Shown piece after piece: positions 1 through 7,902 of a stretch of 19,487 nt of DNA (positions within the stretch are counted from its first letter, which is position 1; the number at the start of each line of letters is the position of its first letter). This stretch comes from Scatosoma sp045124465. GTDB lineage: Bacteria > Bacillota > Clostridia > Christensenellales > Borkfalkiaceae. Location of the stretch: positions 1 through 19,487 of the forward strand of contig JBGVLV010000012.1 in assembly GCA_045124465.1 (NCBI GenBank). The letters run 5' to 3'. The translations under genes and the position numbers were made by a program. The notes under the pieces were generated by a model. That model was not told where the DNA came from, did not search any database, and saw only the letters and a program-made list of their open reading frames with translations.

Positions 1-2599
1 GGAAAAATTAGTTCTCATCGACGGCAACAGCTTACTCAACCGCGCGTTCTACGCAACGCCTATCTTTACGACGAAAGACGGTCTGCCGACAAACGGCGTG
101 TTCGGGTTTGTGAAATTGATGATGCGTATCATCGCGGATAAGAAACCTACCCATTTCGCCGTTGCGTTCGATCTGCACGCGCCGACCTTCCGTCACGAAA
201 TGTACGCGGAATATAAAGCGGGGCGAAAGCCTATGCCCGAAGAACTGGTCGTGCAAGTTCCCATTCTTAAAGAAGTACTCAAACTGATGGGTATCAAGAT
301 CTGCGAATTGCAAGGCTACGAGGCGGACGACCTTTTGGGTACGATAGCGAAAAAGTTCAAAACGCAAACGTATATTTACACGGGTGACAGGGACTCTTAT
401 CAGCTAGTGGACGATACGACGAGCGTTTGTTTCACCCGTAAAGGCGTGAGCGATATTCTCGAACTCAACCAAGAGAATTTCAAAGACGAAACGGGCGTAG
501 CGCCGTTGCAAATCGTGGAATTGAAAGCTTTGATGGGCGATAAATCGGACCATATTCCCGGCGTTGCGGGCGTGGGCGAGAAGTCGGCGCTCGCGCTCGT
601 ACAAAAATACGGAACGATAGACGGGGTGTACGAGCATATCGACGAGATATTCGGCGCGTTACGGCGAAAACTCGTCGAGGGCAAAGAAAGCGCTTATTTT
701 TCCAGAAAGCTCGCGACCATCGACACCTCCGCGCCTTTCGAGATCGAGCTTTCCGAATGTATCCTCAGGACCCCGTTCCCGCACGCTTTGCGGGAAAAGT
801 TCGCGGAACTGGAATTCAAGAGCCTCAACGCTATGCGTATTTTCGAAGAGGGCAGCGTTGCCGAGAATGGTCTGACGGCGCGCGGCGGCGAGAACGAGCG
901 CGGCGAGATTACCGAAATTTATCCCCAGTCCCCGCAAGAGGCTGTTGCGGCTATCGAAAATTCGAACGCTACGCGGATCGCTTGCCACGAGAGCGAAACG
1001 GAGTTTCGGTTTGCGCTCTTTGACGAAAACTGGAAACGTACCGACCCGATCACGGAATACGTCGTTCCGATAAAGGTAAATTTACTCGATCCCGGATTTT
1101 ACGACTATCAGCTTACAGACCTGTTTAAAAGCGTTTATTCGGGCGAAAAACGCGTAATTTCCTACAACGTGAAAGAGGTTATGCACAAGGCGGAAACGCT
1201 CGGAATAGACTTCTCCGCGCTCTTTGACGACGTTGGAATCTTAAAATGTTTGTCCGACGGGCTTTCCAACTCGGACGGATTGAACTTCTGCTTGAATTAT
1301 CATTCCCTGCCCGAGAAAAACCGCGCCTATGGGCTTGCGTGGCTTTCGCTGTATTATTACGATAGCTTGAACGAACAAGAAAAAGACCTGTATAAGAACA
1401 TCGAATTGCCGTTGGTGCGGGTATTGTTCGATATGGAAATACAGGGCGTTTGTATTGACAAACAGACCTTGGAAGAACTTTCCGTTCGGTATAATTCGGA
1501 ACGGATAAAGCTGATCAGAGATATATACGAACTGGCGGGCGAGGAGTTCAATATCAATTCCACGCAACAGCTCGGCAAGATATTGTTCGAGAAATTACGG
1601 ATATGCGACGGAGTAAAAAAGAAAAAGGAAAGCAACAGCTACAAAACGACGGCGGAGGAGCTGGAAAAATACTCCGACGTGGAGATCGTACGGCTTTTGT
1701 TGCGCTATCGTAAAGTACAGAAAATTTATTCCACGTATATCGAAGGCTTTAAACCGCTTATCGTCAACGGAAAGGTGCATACGACTTACAGTCAGATCAA
1801 TACCACGACGGGCAGACTTTCGAGTATGAATCCAAACCTACAAAACATTCCCATTCGAACGGACGAGGGGCGGGAACTTCGCAAACTGTTTATGCCGAGC
1901 GAGGGGAACGTTCTGATAGACGCCGACTATTCGCAGATAGAACTGCGGCTTTTGGCACATTTTTCGGGCTGTAAAGAACTCGTCGAGGCGTATTGCGAAG
2001 GGAAAGATATCCATGCGACTACCGCCGCGCAGGTGTTCGGTCTGCCGCTTAACGAAGTCACTTCGGATCAGCGCAGAGAGGCGAAAGCGGTCAATTTCGG
2101 GATCATTTACGGTATGAGCGCGTTCGGGCTTGCAAACGATCTGAATATCACTGCAAAACAGGCGCAACAGTATATCAATAAATATTTCTCGACCTATTCG
2201 GACGTCAAAGAATATATGAACAAGAACGTGGAGGACGCAACGAAAAACGGATACGTCACCACGCTGTTCGGCAGACGTCGGGTCATCAACGAAATACGCT
2301 CTTCGAATTATAATATCCGTTCGTTCGGCGAACGCGCCGCGATGAATATGCCGTTGCAGGGTTCCAGCTCGGATATCATCAAGGTCGCGATGATAAACGT
2401 TTCCAAAAAACTCAAAGAGGGCGGGTATAAAGCAAAACTCGTCTTGCAGGTCCACGACGAACTGCTCATCGATTGTCCCAAGAACGAGGCGAAAGAAGTT
2501 TCCGAGATCTTACAAACGGAAATGCAGAACGCCGTTTCCCTCGCCGTGCCGCTCGTCGCGGAAATCGGCATGGGTGAAAACTGGTACGAAACAAAATGA
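1..2599 (+). CDS. polA: DNA polymerase I (5' end cut by window edge)
   Basis: DNA polymerase I fills gaps and removes RNA primers during lagging-strand synthesis and repair. The reading frame is open from base 2. It begins EKLVLIDGNSLLNRAFYATP, the usual PolA N-terminus just after Met, so base 1 is probably the G of the ATG and only two bases are missing; the protein would be about 866 aa. In order it has a 5'-nuclease domain (ADDLLGT, TGDRDSYQLV, GDKSDHIPGVAGVGEK), a middle 3'-5' exonuclease fold, and a family A polymerase domain with motif A (DADYSQIELRLLAHFS), motif B (RREAKAVNFGIIYG) and motif C (LQVHDELLID). The middle domain shows no FDTE-type metal site, so proofreading is probably lost, as in Bacillus and Taq enzymes. 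An internal GTG at 98 is in frame but would remove the start of the nuclease domain, so it is not the start. coaE follows after 79 nt. Confidence 0.97.
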   Translation, partial: EKLVLIDGNSLLNRAFYATPIFTTKDGLPTNGVFGFVKLMMRIIADKKPTHFAVAFDLHAPTFRHEMYAEYKAGRKPMPEELVVQVPILKEVLKLMGIKICELQGYEADDLLGTIAKKFKTQTYIYTGDRDSYQLVDDTTSVCFTRKGVSDILELNQENFKDETGVAPLQIVELKALMGDKSDHIPGVAGVGEKSALALVQKYGTIDGVYEHIDEIFGALRRKLVEGKESAYFSRKLATIDTSAPFEIELSECILRTPFPHALREKFAELEFKSLNAMRIFEEGSVAENGLTARGGENERGEITEIYPQSPQEAVAAIENSNATRIACHESETEFRFALFDENWKRTDPITEYVVPIKVNLLDPGFYDYQLTDLFKSVYSGEKRVISYNVKEVMHKAETLGIDFSALFDDVGILKCLSDGLSNSDGLNFCLNYHSLPEKNRAYGLAWLSLYYYDSLNEQEKDLYKNIELPLVRVLFDMEIQGVCIDKQTLEELSVRYNSERIKLIRDIYELAGEEFNINSTQQLGKILFEKLRICDGVKKKKESNSYKTTAEELEKYSDVEIVRLLLRYRKVQKIYSTYIEGFKPLIVNGKVHTTYSQINTTTGRLSSMNPNLQNIPIRTDEGRELRKLFMPSEGNVLIDADYSQIELRLLAHFSGCKELVEAYCEGKDIHATTAAQVFGLPLNEVTSDQRREAKAVNFGIIYGMSAFGLANDLNITAKQAQQYINKYFSTYSDVKEYMNKNVEDATKNGYVTTLFGRRRVINEIRSSNYNIRSFGERAAMNMPLQGSSSDIIKVAMINVSKKLKEGGYKAKLVLQVHDELLIDCPKNEAKEVSEILQTEMQNAVSLAVPLVAEIGMGENWYETK

Positions 2600-2603
2600 C
2601 CAT

Positions 2604-2659
2604 TGTTTCACGGAGTACGTTTCATAAACACATTTCGTGAAACTTTAAATATGAAACAT
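2604..2659. repeat. Interleaved inverted repeats of a GTGAAAC-type half-site between polA and coaE
   Basis: Four related octamers lie in 56 nt: TGTTTCACG (2604-2612), CGTTTCAT (2618-2625), CGTGAAAC (2636-2643) and ATGAAACAT (2651-2659). The first pairs with the third, and the second with the fourth, as inverted repeats. They resemble half-sites of the ParB-binding parS palindrome (TGTTTCACGTGAAACA), but no intact 16-bp parS is present. They could instead be an operator or an RNA structure ahead of coaE. Function unknown. Confidence 0.45.
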
Positions 2660-2678
2660 TTAAAAATCGAGGGCGGCT

Positions 2679-3284
2679 ATGCAAAGAAAAGTAGCGATAA
2701 CAGGCGGTATCGGCAGCGGAAAGTCAACGGTATCCGAAATAATTAAAAAATCGGGATACCCAGTTTTTTCCTGCGACGAGATATACGGGGAATTGCTTTC
2801 CGATACGGCGTATATAGAAACTTTGCGAACGCGTTTTCCGTCCGCGGTGAGAAACGGAAAGATAGACAAAAAACAGCTCGGAAAGATCGTATTTTCGGAC
2901 GAAAAGGCAAGGGCGGAGCTTGACTCGATCGCGCACCCTATGATAATGCGCAACCTTTTTTCAAAAATGAAAAACAGCGGCAAAGATTTGATGTTTGCGG
3001 AAGTGCCTTTATTATTCGAGGGTAATTTCGAAAAAGACTTTGACGGTATCATCTTCGTAAAAAGAAACCGTGCGGAACGCATAGCCGCCGTTTGCCGTCG
3101 GGATAATGTTTCGGAAAGCGAAGTCCTTTCAAGAATGAACGCGCAATTCCCTTACGATACAATAGAGGGAGAAACGTATTTGCGGTCGCTGAACGCATAT
3201 ACGGTCAATAATTCCGATTCCCTTAAAGAATTGGAAAAACAAGTCGCCCGTATTCTTTCCGACCTCGAAAAACGAGAAATGTGA
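2679..3284 (+). CDS. coaE: Dephospho-CoA kinase
   Basis: CoaE catalyses the last step of coenzyme A synthesis, ATP-dependent phosphorylation of the 3'-hydroxyl of dephospho-CoA, in the cytoplasm. The 201-aa length is normal for the family. A P-loop GGIGSGKST lies at residues 9-17. It is followed by SCDEIYGELL, the conserved AHPMI segment and AEVPLLFEG, matching the substrate-binding and lid regions of CoaE. The ATG is preceded by GAGGGCGG at close spacing. The polA-coaE neighbourhood is common in Firmicutes, where mutM (fpg) often lies between them; it is absent here. The gene ends inside a repeat of the GTGAAACA motif that also precedes it, and a strong terminator follows at 3326. Confidence 0.95.
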   Translation: MQRKVAITGGIGSGKSTVSEIIKKSGYPVFSCDEIYGELLSDTAYIETLRTRFPSAVRNGKIDKKQLGKIVFSDEKARAELDSIAHPMIMRNLFSKMKNSGKDLMFAEVPLLFEGNFEKDFDGIIFVKRNRAERIAAVCRRDNVSESEVLSRMNAQFPYDTIEGETYLRSLNAYTVNNSDSLKELEKQVARILSDLEKREM

Positions 3285-3303
3285 AACATAATTTGTGAAA
3301 CAA
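3279..3303. repeat. Tandem GTGAAACA half-sites after coaE
   Basis: ATGTGAAACAT (3279-3289, overlapping the coaE stop codon) and TTGTGAAACAA (3293-3303) are direct repeats 14 nt apart. They share the core of the repeats upstream of coaE, so six copies of TGAAAC or its complement bracket this gene. Confidence 0.45.
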
Positions 3304-3325
3304 TATTAAATAATAATAAAAACGA

Positions 3326-3367
3326 CCGCTCCCCTGACCGATTTTTGGTAGGGGAGCGGCAATTTTT
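3326..3367 (+). terminator. Intrinsic terminator of the polA-coaE transcript
   Basis: CCGCTCCCCT (3326-3335) pairs perfectly with AGGGGAGCGG (3350-3359), with a further inner ACC/GGT pairing, and is followed by CAATTTTT. This is a textbook Rho-independent terminator and separates the housekeeping genes from the glycogen operon. Confidence 0.93.
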
Positions 3368-3373
3368 ATACTA

Positions 3374-3427
3374 TGCGTGACATAATTATATTGCTACGCA
3401 AAGTAGAATAATTATGTGTGACATAAT
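3374..3427. promoter_or_regulatory. Repeat cluster upstream of the glg promoter
   Basis: TGCGTGACATAAT (3374-3386) recurs as TGTGTGACATAAT (3415-3427), 41 bp downstream. Within it ACATAATTAT (3380-3389) and ATAATTATGT (3408-3417) form a 10-bp inverted repeat enclosing a smaller stem CTAC-GCAAA-GTAG. The cluster lies about 105 bp upstream of the -35 box, so it could be an activator or repressor site for the glycogen operon. Together with the terminator and promoter it accounts for the coding-free stretch 3285-3624; the rest of that stretch is A/T-rich with nothing else I can identify. Confidence 0.4.
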
Positions 3428-3531
3428 AAAAAAAATGCAGTCTTTTTACCTGTTGTCGACTATTTTTTATCGAATTTTCCAAAAAAGTGAAAAAAATATT
3501 AAAATTTCTTAAACTTTTTTTCAAAATAGTC

Positions 3532-3560
3532 TTGAAAATATTAAAAAAGTGTAGTATAAT
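3532..3560 (+). promoter_or_regulatory. Sigma-A type promoter of the glycogen operon
   Basis: TTGAAA (3532-3537) is followed by a 17-nt spacer and a perfect TATAAT (3555-3560). Transcription would start near 3567, giving a leader of about 58 nt before the glgB ATG at 3625. The surrounding A/T-rich tracts upstream may act as an UP element. This placement excludes the in-frame GTG at 3487 as the glgB start. Confidence 0.85.
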
Positions 3561-3624
3561 AATTATAATATTAAAACAATTTACAACGCGTTCTTTATCG
3601 CATGTACAAGTCTTGGAGGATTTT

Positions 3625-5517
3625 ATGAACTTGTTCAACACCGATGTACCCCTGCACTTATTTCACCACGGAGAGAATTTTAAGTCGTATGAATTTTTGG
3701 GGGCGCACAAAGCGGTTTGCGGTAAAAAGCGCGGTTTTGTTTTCCGCGTTTGGGCTCCGCACGCGGCAAGCGTTTCCGTCGTAGGGGAATTCAACGGCTG
3801 GGACGTTTGCGCGAATCCCATGAGCCGAATGATCGACGGGGAAACGTTCGAAACGTTTATTCCCGGACTGAAACAGTTCGATATATATAAGTATTGTATT
3901 CGTACGCAGGACGGCAGAACGATATATAAAGCCGATCCGTACGCGTTCCATACGGAAACGCCGGGTACGGATTCCTCCAACGCGTCCAAACTTTACGATT
4001 TGTCGGGATATAAATGGTCGGATAAGGAATATTCGGACAAGCACAAACATATCAATATTTATGCGTCGCCCGTAAACATTTACGAGGTCAATCTTCTTTC
4101 TTGGAAGTTGCACGAGGACGGTAGTTATTACACCTATCGCGAGCTTGCCAAGGAATTGGTGGAGTACGTCGTGAAAATGGGGTATACGCACGTGGAAATA
4201 ATGCCCGTAACGGAACATCCTTTCGACGGATCGTGGGGATATCAGGTAACGGGCTATTATGCCGTGACCTCGAGGCTTGGCGAACCCAAAGACTTTATGT
4301 ATCTTGTAGACTCTTTCCATCAAGCGGGAATAGGGGTCATTCTCGACTGGGTGCCCGCGCATTTCCCCAAAGACGCGTTCGGACTTTACGAGTTCGACGG
4401 ACAGCCTTTGTACGAGGCGTCGCAATGGGACAGAATGGAAAATAGAGGTTGGGGAACGCGAAAATTCGATTACGGCAGGAACGAGGTCGTTTCCTTCTTG
4501 ATATCGAGCGCGATGTTTTTGTTCGAGTACTACCACGTAGACGGACTTCGCGTCGACGCGGTGGCGTCTATGCTCTATCTCGACTACGACAAAGAACCGG
4601 GCGAATGGGTGCCGAATATCTACGGCGAAAACAAAAACTTGGAGGCGGTCGCGTTCCTGCGTAGGCTCAACGAGGCTGTGTTCGGCTTTTTCCCGTACGC
4701 GCTTATGATCGCGGAAGAATCGACGGCTTGGCCGCTCGTCACCAAACCGACGGATATGGGCGGTTTGGGTTTTAATTTCAAATGGAATATGGGCTGGATG
4801 AACGACGTTTTGTCTTATGCGTCCACGAACCCGTATTTCCGTCGCTATCATCATAATAAACTCACGTTTTCGATGATGTACGCGTTCTCGGAAAACTATA
4901 TCCTGCCTATCTCCCACGACGAGGTAGTGCACGGAAAGGCGTCCTTGATCGGGAAAATGCCCGGCGAATACGCGGAAAAGTTCGCAGGCGTGCGCGCGTT
5001 TATGGGATATATGATGTCGCACCCCGGTAAAAAGCTCAACTTTATGGGTTCGGAGTTCGGTCAGTTCAAGGAATGGAACTATAAAGAGGGCGTTGAGTTT
5101 TTCCTGAAAGATTATCCTTTGCATCGGAAACTCTCCGCGATGGTAAAAGATCTGAACGAGCTTTATAAAAAGACGCCCGCGCTCTATGAGATAGAGGATT
5201 CCTGGGACGGGTTCGAATGGCTCGCCGCAGACGACGGCGACCGTAATTTCATCGCTTATCAGAGAAAGGACAGAGAAGGCAACGCCGTGGTCGTGATGAT
5301 CAATTTCTCGGGTACGGATTATAAAGATTACCGTCTTGGTCTGCCGATGGGCAAATATCAACTTATTTTCAACAGCGATTTCATCCGTTACGGCGGTAGC
5401 GGAACGATGAAAAAATATATTTTCGTTACGACAAAAACGTTTAGCCACGGAAAGGAACATTCGATCCGTTTCGATCTTCCGAAACTGACTTGCGTATATT
5501 TGAAAAAAATCAATTAA
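3625..5517 (+). CDS. glgB: 1,4-alpha-glucan branching enzyme
   Basis: GlgB cuts alpha-1,4 chains of growing glycogen and rejoins them as alpha-1,6 branches. The ATG at 3625 is chosen because GGAGG (3615-3619) precedes it at good spacing; it gives MNLFNTDVPL and 630 aa, within the family range. An N-terminal CBM48-type domain (FRVWAPHAASVSVVGEFNGW) precedes the GH13_9 barrel. The catalytic residues are the nucleophile Asp311 in GLRVDAVAS, the acid/base Glu364 in AEESTAWP and Asp432 in SHDEVVHGK. GSWGYQVTGYYA and the region I motif DWVPAHF are also intact. It is the first gene of the operon, 19 nt ahead of glgC. The frame stays open upstream to 3487, but that extension is Lys/Ile-rich and lies across the promoter. 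Confidence 0.97.
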   Translation: MNLFNTDVPLHLFHHGENFKSYEFLGAHKAVCGKKRGFVFRVWAPHAASVSVVGEFNGWDVCANPMSRMIDGETFETFIPGLKQFDIYKYCIRTQDGRTIYKADPYAFHTETPGTDSSNASKLYDLSGYKWSDKEYSDKHKHINIYASPVNIYEVNLLSWKLHEDGSYYTYRELAKELVEYVVKMGYTHVEIMPVTEHPFDGSWGYQVTGYYAVTSRLGEPKDFMYLVDSFHQAGIGVILDWVPAHFPKDAFGLYEFDGQPLYEASQWDRMENRGWGTRKFDYGRNEVVSFLISSAMFLFEYYHVDGLRVDAVASMLYLDYDKEPGEWVPNIYGENKNLEAVAFLRRLNEAVFGFFPYALMIAEESTAWPLVTKPTDMGGLGFNFKWNMGWMNDVLSYASTNPYFRRYHHNKLTFSMMYAFSENYILPISHDEVVHGKASLIGKMPGEYAEKFAGVRAFMGYMMSHPGKKLNFMGSEFGQFKEWNYKEGVEFFLKDYPLHRKLSAMVKDLNELYKKTPALYEIEDSWDGFEWLAADDGDRNFIAYQRKDREGNAVVVMINFSGTDYKDYRLGLPMGKYQLIFNSDFIRYGGSGTMKKYIFVTTKTFSHGKEHSIRFDLPKLTCVYLKKIN

Positions 5518-5536
5518 ACATTTAGGGGGTTCTTTT

Positions 5537-6730
5537 ATGCAAAGAAAGAAAGAATGTGTCGCAATGCTTTTGGCGGGCGGACAGGGCAGCAGACTGTACG
5601 CGTTGACTACGAACATTGCAAAACCTGCCGTTGCGTTCGGCGCGAAATACCGTATCATCGATTTCCCGCTGTCCAACTGCATCAACTCCGGTATCGATAC
5701 CGTCGGCGTGCTCACGCAGTATCAGCCGCTCGTGCTCAACGAGTATATCGGTAACGGTCAGCCTTGGGATCTCGACAGAACGTACGGCGGCGTACATATC
5801 CTGTCGCCGTACCAGGCAAAAACGAATTCCTCGTGGTACGAGGGAACGGCAAACGCCATCTATCAGAATCTGCACTTTATGAAAATGTACAATCCCGAAT
5901 ACGTGCTTATACTTTCGGGCGACCACATTTATAAAATGGACTATGCCGCAATGCTGAAAGCGCATAAAAAGACGGGCGCGGATTGTACGATCGCCGCGAT
6001 CGACGTACCTTTGAGCGAGGCGTCGAGATTCGGTATCCTCAACACCCACCCCGACGGGTCTATCTATCAATTCGAAGAAAAACCCAAAGCTCCCAAGAGC
6101 ACGCTCGCGTCGATGGGTATCTATATTTTCAGCGCGCAGAAACTTTTCAAATACCTCGAAGAGGACGACGCTAATCCCAACTCTTCAAAAGACTTCGGCA
6201 AAGACGTTCTTCCCGCAATGCTCAACGCGGGCGAGAAAATGTTCTCCTACCGTTTCGAGGGCTACTGGAAAGACGTCGGAACTGTCGCGTCCCTTTGGCA
6301 AGCGAATATGGATCTGCTCGGCGACGATCCCGAATTCGACGTCGGCGACAAGACCTGGAAGATCCATTCGAGAAACCCGCTCGCGCCGCCCGAACATATC
6401 GGAGCGAACGGCGTAGTAAAAAATTCTATGGTCGCGCTCGGTTGCGAGATCGACGGCACCGTGGAAAATTGCGTGCTCGGCAGTAACGTGATCGTGAAAA
6501 AAGGCGCGGTGGTGAAAGACGCCGTAGTGCTCGCAAACAGCGTTATTAAAGCGGGCGCGACCGTTTCTTATTCCATCATCGACGAAAACGTCACGGTCGG
6601 AAAGAACGCCGTTATCGGCGTGGAAAAAGATCCGACGGCGGAAATCGTGGTTTTGGGCAGAGGGCTTACCGTTGCGGACGGCGTGGTCGTCAGCAAGGGG
6701 CAAAAACACGAAAAAGACATTTTGGCGTAA
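5537..6730 (+). CDS. glgC: Glucose-1-phosphate adenylyltransferase, catalytic subunit
   Basis: GlgC makes ADP-glucose from ATP and glucose-1-phosphate, the committed step of bacterial glycogen synthesis. The 397-aa protein has the nucleotidyl transferase signature LLAGGQGSRL (residues 11-20), KPAVAFGAKYRIIDFPLSN, LSGDHIYKMDY and FEEKP, then a C-terminal left-handed beta-helix region of hexapeptide-like repeats (NCVLGSNVIVKKGAVVKDAVV). AGGGGG precedes the ATG. It lies between glgB (19 nt) and glgD (15 nt), so the three are almost certainly co-transcribed. In Bacillus-type systems GlgC pairs with GlgD in a heterotetramer with weak allosteric control; the same is inferred here from the adjacent glgD. 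Confidence 0.97.
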   Translation: MQRKKECVAMLLAGGQGSRLYALTTNIAKPAVAFGAKYRIIDFPLSNCINSGIDTVGVLTQYQPLVLNEYIGNGQPWDLDRTYGGVHILSPYQAKTNSSWYEGTANAIYQNLHFMKMYNPEYVLILSGDHIYKMDYAAMLKAHKKTGADCTIAAIDVPLSEASRFGILNTHPDGSIYQFEEKPKAPKSTLASMGIYIFSAQKLFKYLEEDDANPNSSKDFGKDVLPAMLNAGEKMFSYRFEGYWKDVGTVASLWQANMDLLGDDPEFDVGDKTWKIHSRNPLAPPEHIGANGVVKNSMVALGCEIDGTVENCVLGSNVIVKKGAVVKDAVVLANSVIKAGATVSYSIIDENVTVGKNAVIGVEKDPTAEIVVLGRGLTVADGVVVSKGQKHEKDILA

Positions 6731-6745
6731 AGAGGGGGAAGAATT

Positions 6746-7861
6746 ATGGCTACATCTGCTATCGGCATTATTTTTGCAAATTTACACGAAGAAAACGTAC
6801 CCGAACTCGTTCGCAGAAGAACGATGGCGTCCATTCCGTTCGGGGGAAGATACCGTATCATCGATTTCGCGCTTTCGAATATGATCAATTCGGGCATTAC
6901 GACGGTCGGGCTTATGACGAGCAATAACTACCGTTCCCTGATCGACCATATCGGCAGCGGCAAGGAATGGGATCTCGCGAGAAAAGACGGCGGTTTGATA
7001 TTGTTGCCGCCTTTCTCCGAAAAACACGATAAATTATACACCAACAGACTCGAGGCGTTGAACAGTTTGAGAGGTTTTCTCAACCGTCGTAGCGAAAAAT
7101 ACGTGGTGTTGATGGATTGCGACGGTATCGCAAAACTCGATATTTCGGATATCGTTGCCTATCACGAAGACAAAAACGCGGACGTAACGTTGGTCACGCA
7201 TACGCACGAAATGGAGCGTAACTCCAATTTTATGCTCGTGGAAACGGGCGAAAACGGCCGCGTGAACGAGATCAAACTCGCCCCGCACGTGAAAGTGGGC
7301 GAGAAAGTAAACGTGTTCGTCAACGTGATGGTATTCAACCGTCAGTTCTTACTTAATTTGGTCGAAGATTCCGTAACGCACGGCGCTACGAGTTTCGAAG
7401 GGGATATCCTCGTCAAACAGCTCAACAGCTTGAAAATATACGCGTACGAGTTCAAGAAATATTACGCGAGTATCGATTCGATGGCGTCCTATTATAAACA
7501 CAATATGGAACTTCTCGATAAGGAAGTGCGGGACGAACTGTTCGGCGAACGGGATATCTATACCAAAGTCCGCGACAGCGCTCCGTCTAAATACGGCGAA
7601 ACGGCGGTCGTGAAAAACTCGCTCATATCCGACGGTTGCGAGATCGAGGGGATCGTGGAGAATTCCATTCTCTTCCGCGGCGTAAAGGTCGGAAAGGGCG
7701 CGGTCGTGAAAAACTCGATCGTAATGCAAGACAATATCATCGGTCAGAACACCGCGCTCGATTGCGTTATCACCGATAAGAACGTAGTGGTAAGCGATCG
7801 TAAGACCCTCGGCGGGTGCGCTACGTTGCCTTATTATATCCCGAAAGGCACAAGACTTTAA
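6746..7861 (+). CDS. glgD: Glucose-1-phosphate adenylyltransferase regulatory subunit
   Basis: GlgD is a paralogue of GlgC that stimulates it rather than acting as an efficient enzyme by itself. The 371-aa protein aligns with GlgC over GGRYRIIDFALSNMINSGITTVG and WDLARKDGG, and ends in a similar beta-helix tail (SLISDGCEIEGIVENSILFRGV). The nucleotide-binding GGxGxRL loop of GlgC is replaced by IGIIFANLHEENVPEL, so the catalytic loop is missing, which is the usual GlgD hallmark. AGAGGGGGAAG precedes the ATG. Its position 15 nt after glgC fits obligate partnership. The gene is intact; the absence of the loop is a family trait, not decay. Confidence 0.95.
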   Translation: MATSAIGIIFANLHEENVPELVRRRTMASIPFGGRYRIIDFALSNMINSGITTVGLMTSNNYRSLIDHIGSGKEWDLARKDGGLILLPPFSEKHDKLYTNRLEALNSLRGFLNRRSEKYVVLMDCDGIAKLDISDIVAYHEDKNADVTLVTHTHEMERNSNFMLVETGENGRVNEIKLAPHVKVGEKVNVFVNVMVFNRQFLLNLVEDSVTHGATSFEGDILVKQLNSLKIYAYEFKKYYASIDSMASYYKHNMELLDKEVRDELFGERDIYTKVRDSAPSKYGETAVVKNSLISDGCEIEGIVENSILFRGVKVGKGAVVKNSIVMQDNIIGQNTALDCVITDKNVVVSDRKTLGGCATLPYYIPKGTRL

Positions 7862-7902
7862 AATCACGAAGAGAGAATAAGATAAGGAGAAAAAAGTAAA
7901 TA

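Noticed and set aside
2604..2659. A true parS site
   Set aside because: Only half-sites are present; the intact 16-bp palindrome is not found, so it is reported only as a repeat cluster.
3487..3624. 46-codon upstream extension of glgB from a GTG at 3487
   Set aside because: It runs across the sigma-A promoter (3532-3560), has low-complexity Lys/Ile content, and a clear SD sits before the ATG at 3625.
3658..5715. 685-codon open frame on the minus strand opposite glgB and glgC
   Set aside because: It is antisense to two genes with intact catalytic motifs, crosses their intergenic gap, has no SD-supported start and no recognisable domain; it is a codon-bias shadow.
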